The translations under genes were made by a program, and so were the position numbers. Shown here one piece after another: positions 62,539 to 64,000 of a DNA stretch of 64,000 nt. Within the stretch, counting starts at the first letter, position 1; each line of letters begins with the position of its first letter. The stretch spans positions 1,798,001 to 1,862,000 of the forward strand of contig CAWCUU010000001.1 in the NCBI GenBank assembly GCA_963798855.1. Direction: 5' to 3'. This DNA is from CAWCUU01 sp963798855 (GTDB lineage: Bacteria > Gemmatimonadota > Gemmatimonadetes > Longimicrobiales > RSA9). The notes beneath the pieces were generated by a model that did not search any database, was not told the origin of the DNA, and saw only the letters and a list, made by a program, of their open reading frames with translations.

Positions 62539-63129
62539 CTAGAACTCACGTCGTCCCGCAATGGCCTCGGCTATAGTGACGCCGTCCGCATATTCGAGGT
62601 CACCGCCGATCGGGATCCCTCGCGCGATACGGGTGACCCGGACGCCCAGCGGCCGAACCAGCTTCTGCAGGTAGACCGCGGTGGCTTCGCCCTCGACGCT
62701 CGGGTTCGTCGCCACGATCACCTCGCGCACCGCACCGCCGTTGTGGATGCGCTCCAGCAGCCCGCCGAAATTGAGGTCATCGGCGCCGACGCCCTCCAGC
62801 GGCGAGATCCGGCCGCCGAGCACGTGGTAAAGGCCCCGGAACTCGCCGGTTCTCTCGATCGCATCGATGTCGGACGGCTCCTCGACGACGCAGACGAGCC
62901 CACCATCCCGGCGCGGATTCGCACACACGGCACACGGGTCCGCCTCGGTCAGGTTGCCGCACGCCGAACACGTGCGCACCCGCTCGCTCACCGCATCCAG
63001 CGCGGCGGACAGGCGCCGGATCTCGTCCGGCGACCGTTTCAGGAGGTGGAATGTGAGCCGGAGCGCCGTCTTCCGCCCGATTCCCGGGAGCCGCGCGAAC
63101 TCGGAGACGAGAGTCTCGATTGCCGACAT
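62539..63129 (-). CDS. recR: Recombination mediator RecR
   Basis: 196 residues. HhH region (LVSEFARLPGIGRKTALRLT), C4 zinc finger (CSACGNLTEADPCAVC), Toprim domain (VCVVEEPSDIDAIERTGEFR, GRISPLEGVG) and the Walker-like end. It loads RecA at gaps with RecF/RecO. It is normally co-transcribed with ybaB; here a MITE-like element separates them. Confidence 0.96.
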   Translation of the reverse strand: MSAIETLVSEFARLPGIGRKTALRLTFHLLKRSPDEIRRLSAALDAVSERVRTCSACGNLTEADPCAVCANPRRDGGLVCVVEEPSDIDAIERTGEFRGLYHVLGGRISPLEGVGADDLNFGGLLERIHNGGAVREVIVATNPSVEGEATAVYLQKLVRPLGVRVTRIARGIPIGGDLEYADGVTIAEAIAGRREF

Positions 63130-63213
63130 CAGCCCCGTCCCATCGGGTATGCTGTCACGGGCCCGGCCCTACCGACCCGACGAGCAGATCGCTGCAAGCA
63201 GGTCGTCGACCGG

Positions 63214-63495
63214 CTAACAGGTCGCTGAAGAACTGGAGCGAGCCGCGTTGCGGGCGCCACGGGGCCAGATCCGAGGCGGCGCGACGACGCGATGTCGAAC
63301 GCCAGCGGGGAGGAGCGCCAACGCGGGAGATGGCCCCGTGCCGCCCGCAACCCACAGGGCGCGTGGCGGTTGCGCGGGTGATCCATCGTCTCTCGTCGTC
63401 ACCAATGCACAGGGCATCGCTTCCTCCTCGTTCCTCGGCTGACCCGCGCAAGCGCCACGCGCGCGGCCGCACCCCAGTTCTTCAGCGACCTGTTA
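63214..63495. mobile_element. MITE-like element, copy 2, between ybaB and recR
   Basis: The ends are perfect inverted repeats of about 22 bp beginning TAACAGGTCGCTGAAGAAC. The inner part repeats the architecture of copy 1: CGTTGCGGGCGCCACGGGG on one arm and CCCCGTGCCGCCCGCAAC on the other. The right TTA (63493-63495) is also the stop codon of ybaB read on the minus strand. No coding capacity. Confidence 0.85.
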
Positions 63496-63816
63496 AAGGG
63501 AATTCGGCAGCTGGAACGGCAGCGGGAGTCCACCGCCGAGCTTCTTCAGCTCCTCGTCGTAGACCTGCTGGGCGCGCTGCTGCGCCTCCGAGACCGCCGC
63601 GAGCACCAGGTCCTCGAGCATCTCCACATCCTGAGGATCGACCACGGTCGGGTCGATCTTGACCTCCCTGATCCGGCCCCGACCGTCGGCCGTGACCGAT
63701 ACCATCCCGCCGCCGCTCGAACACTGTACCGTGCGGTTGCCCAGCTCCGTCTGTAGCTCGCTGAGACGGGCCTGAACCTGCTGGCCCATCTGGAGGATCT
63801 GCTGCAGACTGGTCAT
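63493..63816 (-). CDS. ybaB: YbaB/EbfC nucleoid-associated protein
   Basis: 107 residues: LQQILQMGQQVQARLSELQT, GNRTVQCSSGGGMVSVTADG, VEMLEDLVLAAVSEAQQRAQ, ending LPLPFQLPNSL. It forms a dimer that binds DNA. Its stop codon TAA coincides with the terminal TTA of the inserted element. Confidence 0.94.
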   Translation of the reverse strand: MTSLQQILQMGQQVQARLSELQTELGNRTVQCSSGGGMVSVTADGRGRIREVKIDPTVVDPQDVEMLEDLVLAAVSEAQQRAQQVYDEELKKLGGGLPLPFQLPNSL

Positions 63817-63912
63817 GCGTCGCTTTCCCGTGTCGGGGAGGGGTCAGAAGATAGGCGCCACGTCCCCGCAACCGCAAGACGAAGGCCGCGAGAAATCGAG
63901 CCACGGCGCCGC

Positions 63913-64000
63913 TCAATCCATGAGTTCCAGGTCCCATTCTTCTACCACGCGCCCGAGCACCGGTTCCTCCCGCGCCAGGCGCATCAGACGCTCGCTGCGA
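63913..64000 (-). CDS. dnaX: C-terminus of a larger protein, probably DnaX (gamma/tau)
   Basis: The minus strand reads RSERLMRLAREEPVLGRVVE, then EWDLELMD and stop at 63913-63915, 97 bp before ybaB. The identification rests on the conserved dnaX-ybaB-recR order and on the EPVLGRVVE pattern, which resembles the C-terminal end of tau subunits. The rest lies outside the window. Confidence 0.6.
   Translation of the reverse strand, partial: RSERLMRLAREEPVLGRVVEEWDLELMD

Overview
The window is high-GC bacterial chromosome. It reads as a member of the Gemmatimonadota or a relative, but that is an inference. The support is the housekeeping block at the right end (dnaX, ybaB, recR, a roadblock protein, an MglA-type GTPase, pgsA, cinA), the DnaJ/GrpE pair, a TolC/HlyD/ABC exporter operon and the type II secretion paralogues. 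No rRNA, tRNA or CRISPR array was found.

The window has two very different halves. From about 0.5 to 36.3 kb, between a truncated larE and an intact comM, lies an accessory island built of RHS/YD-repeat gene pieces. On the minus strand there is one long RHS gene (19.2-22.4 kb) and at least four orphan RHS C-terminal tips (7.4-10.3, 15.6-16.2, 17.6-18.6 and 23.0-24.4 kb). Each tip is followed at once by a small gene whose start overlaps or nearly touches the RHS stop, the classic polymorphic toxin/immunity layout. More tips and membrane-protein partners lie on the plus strand (10.3-11.7, 24.4-26.3, 29.0-29.7 and 34.8-35.4 kb). Recognisable effectors include a Tox-REase-7 type nuclease tip with a HEAT-repeat partner and an HExxH tip with a lipoprotein partner. 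A DUF4279-like protein also sits in the immunity position.

The island is heavily rearranged. It holds an ISL3 element, an IS1202-type element that splits the nuclease tip with a perfect 17-bp target duplication, an IS3 element, IS3 and IS21 remnants, and decayed toxin-antitoxin modules. It also has two extra gspE-gspG cassettes, one of them followed by a truncated gspF, and a third gspE fragment. Scattered 3' pieces of comM occur too, one fused to an RHS segment. Two loci share the same head-to-head RHS junction, and a 567-bp segment is duplicated exactly except that one copy carries a 276-bp MITE-like insertion.

From 36.4 to 64 kb the sequence is ordered and mostly intact: comM, a short Pro/Arg-rich ORF, a DegP-type protease with a frameshift after its lipoprotein signal, a strong terminator, a very large NtrY-like histidine kinase, a creatininase-family protein, and a secreted protein. 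Then comes an exporter operon (TolC, HlyD adaptor, MacB-type ATPase, two FtsX-like permeases, PIG-L deacetylase), a HIRAN-like protein, cysteine desulfurase with mnmA, an array of 13-nt hairpins, dnaJ-grpE, and the right-end operon read leftward from dnaX. A second copy of the MITE-like element sits between ybaB and recR.
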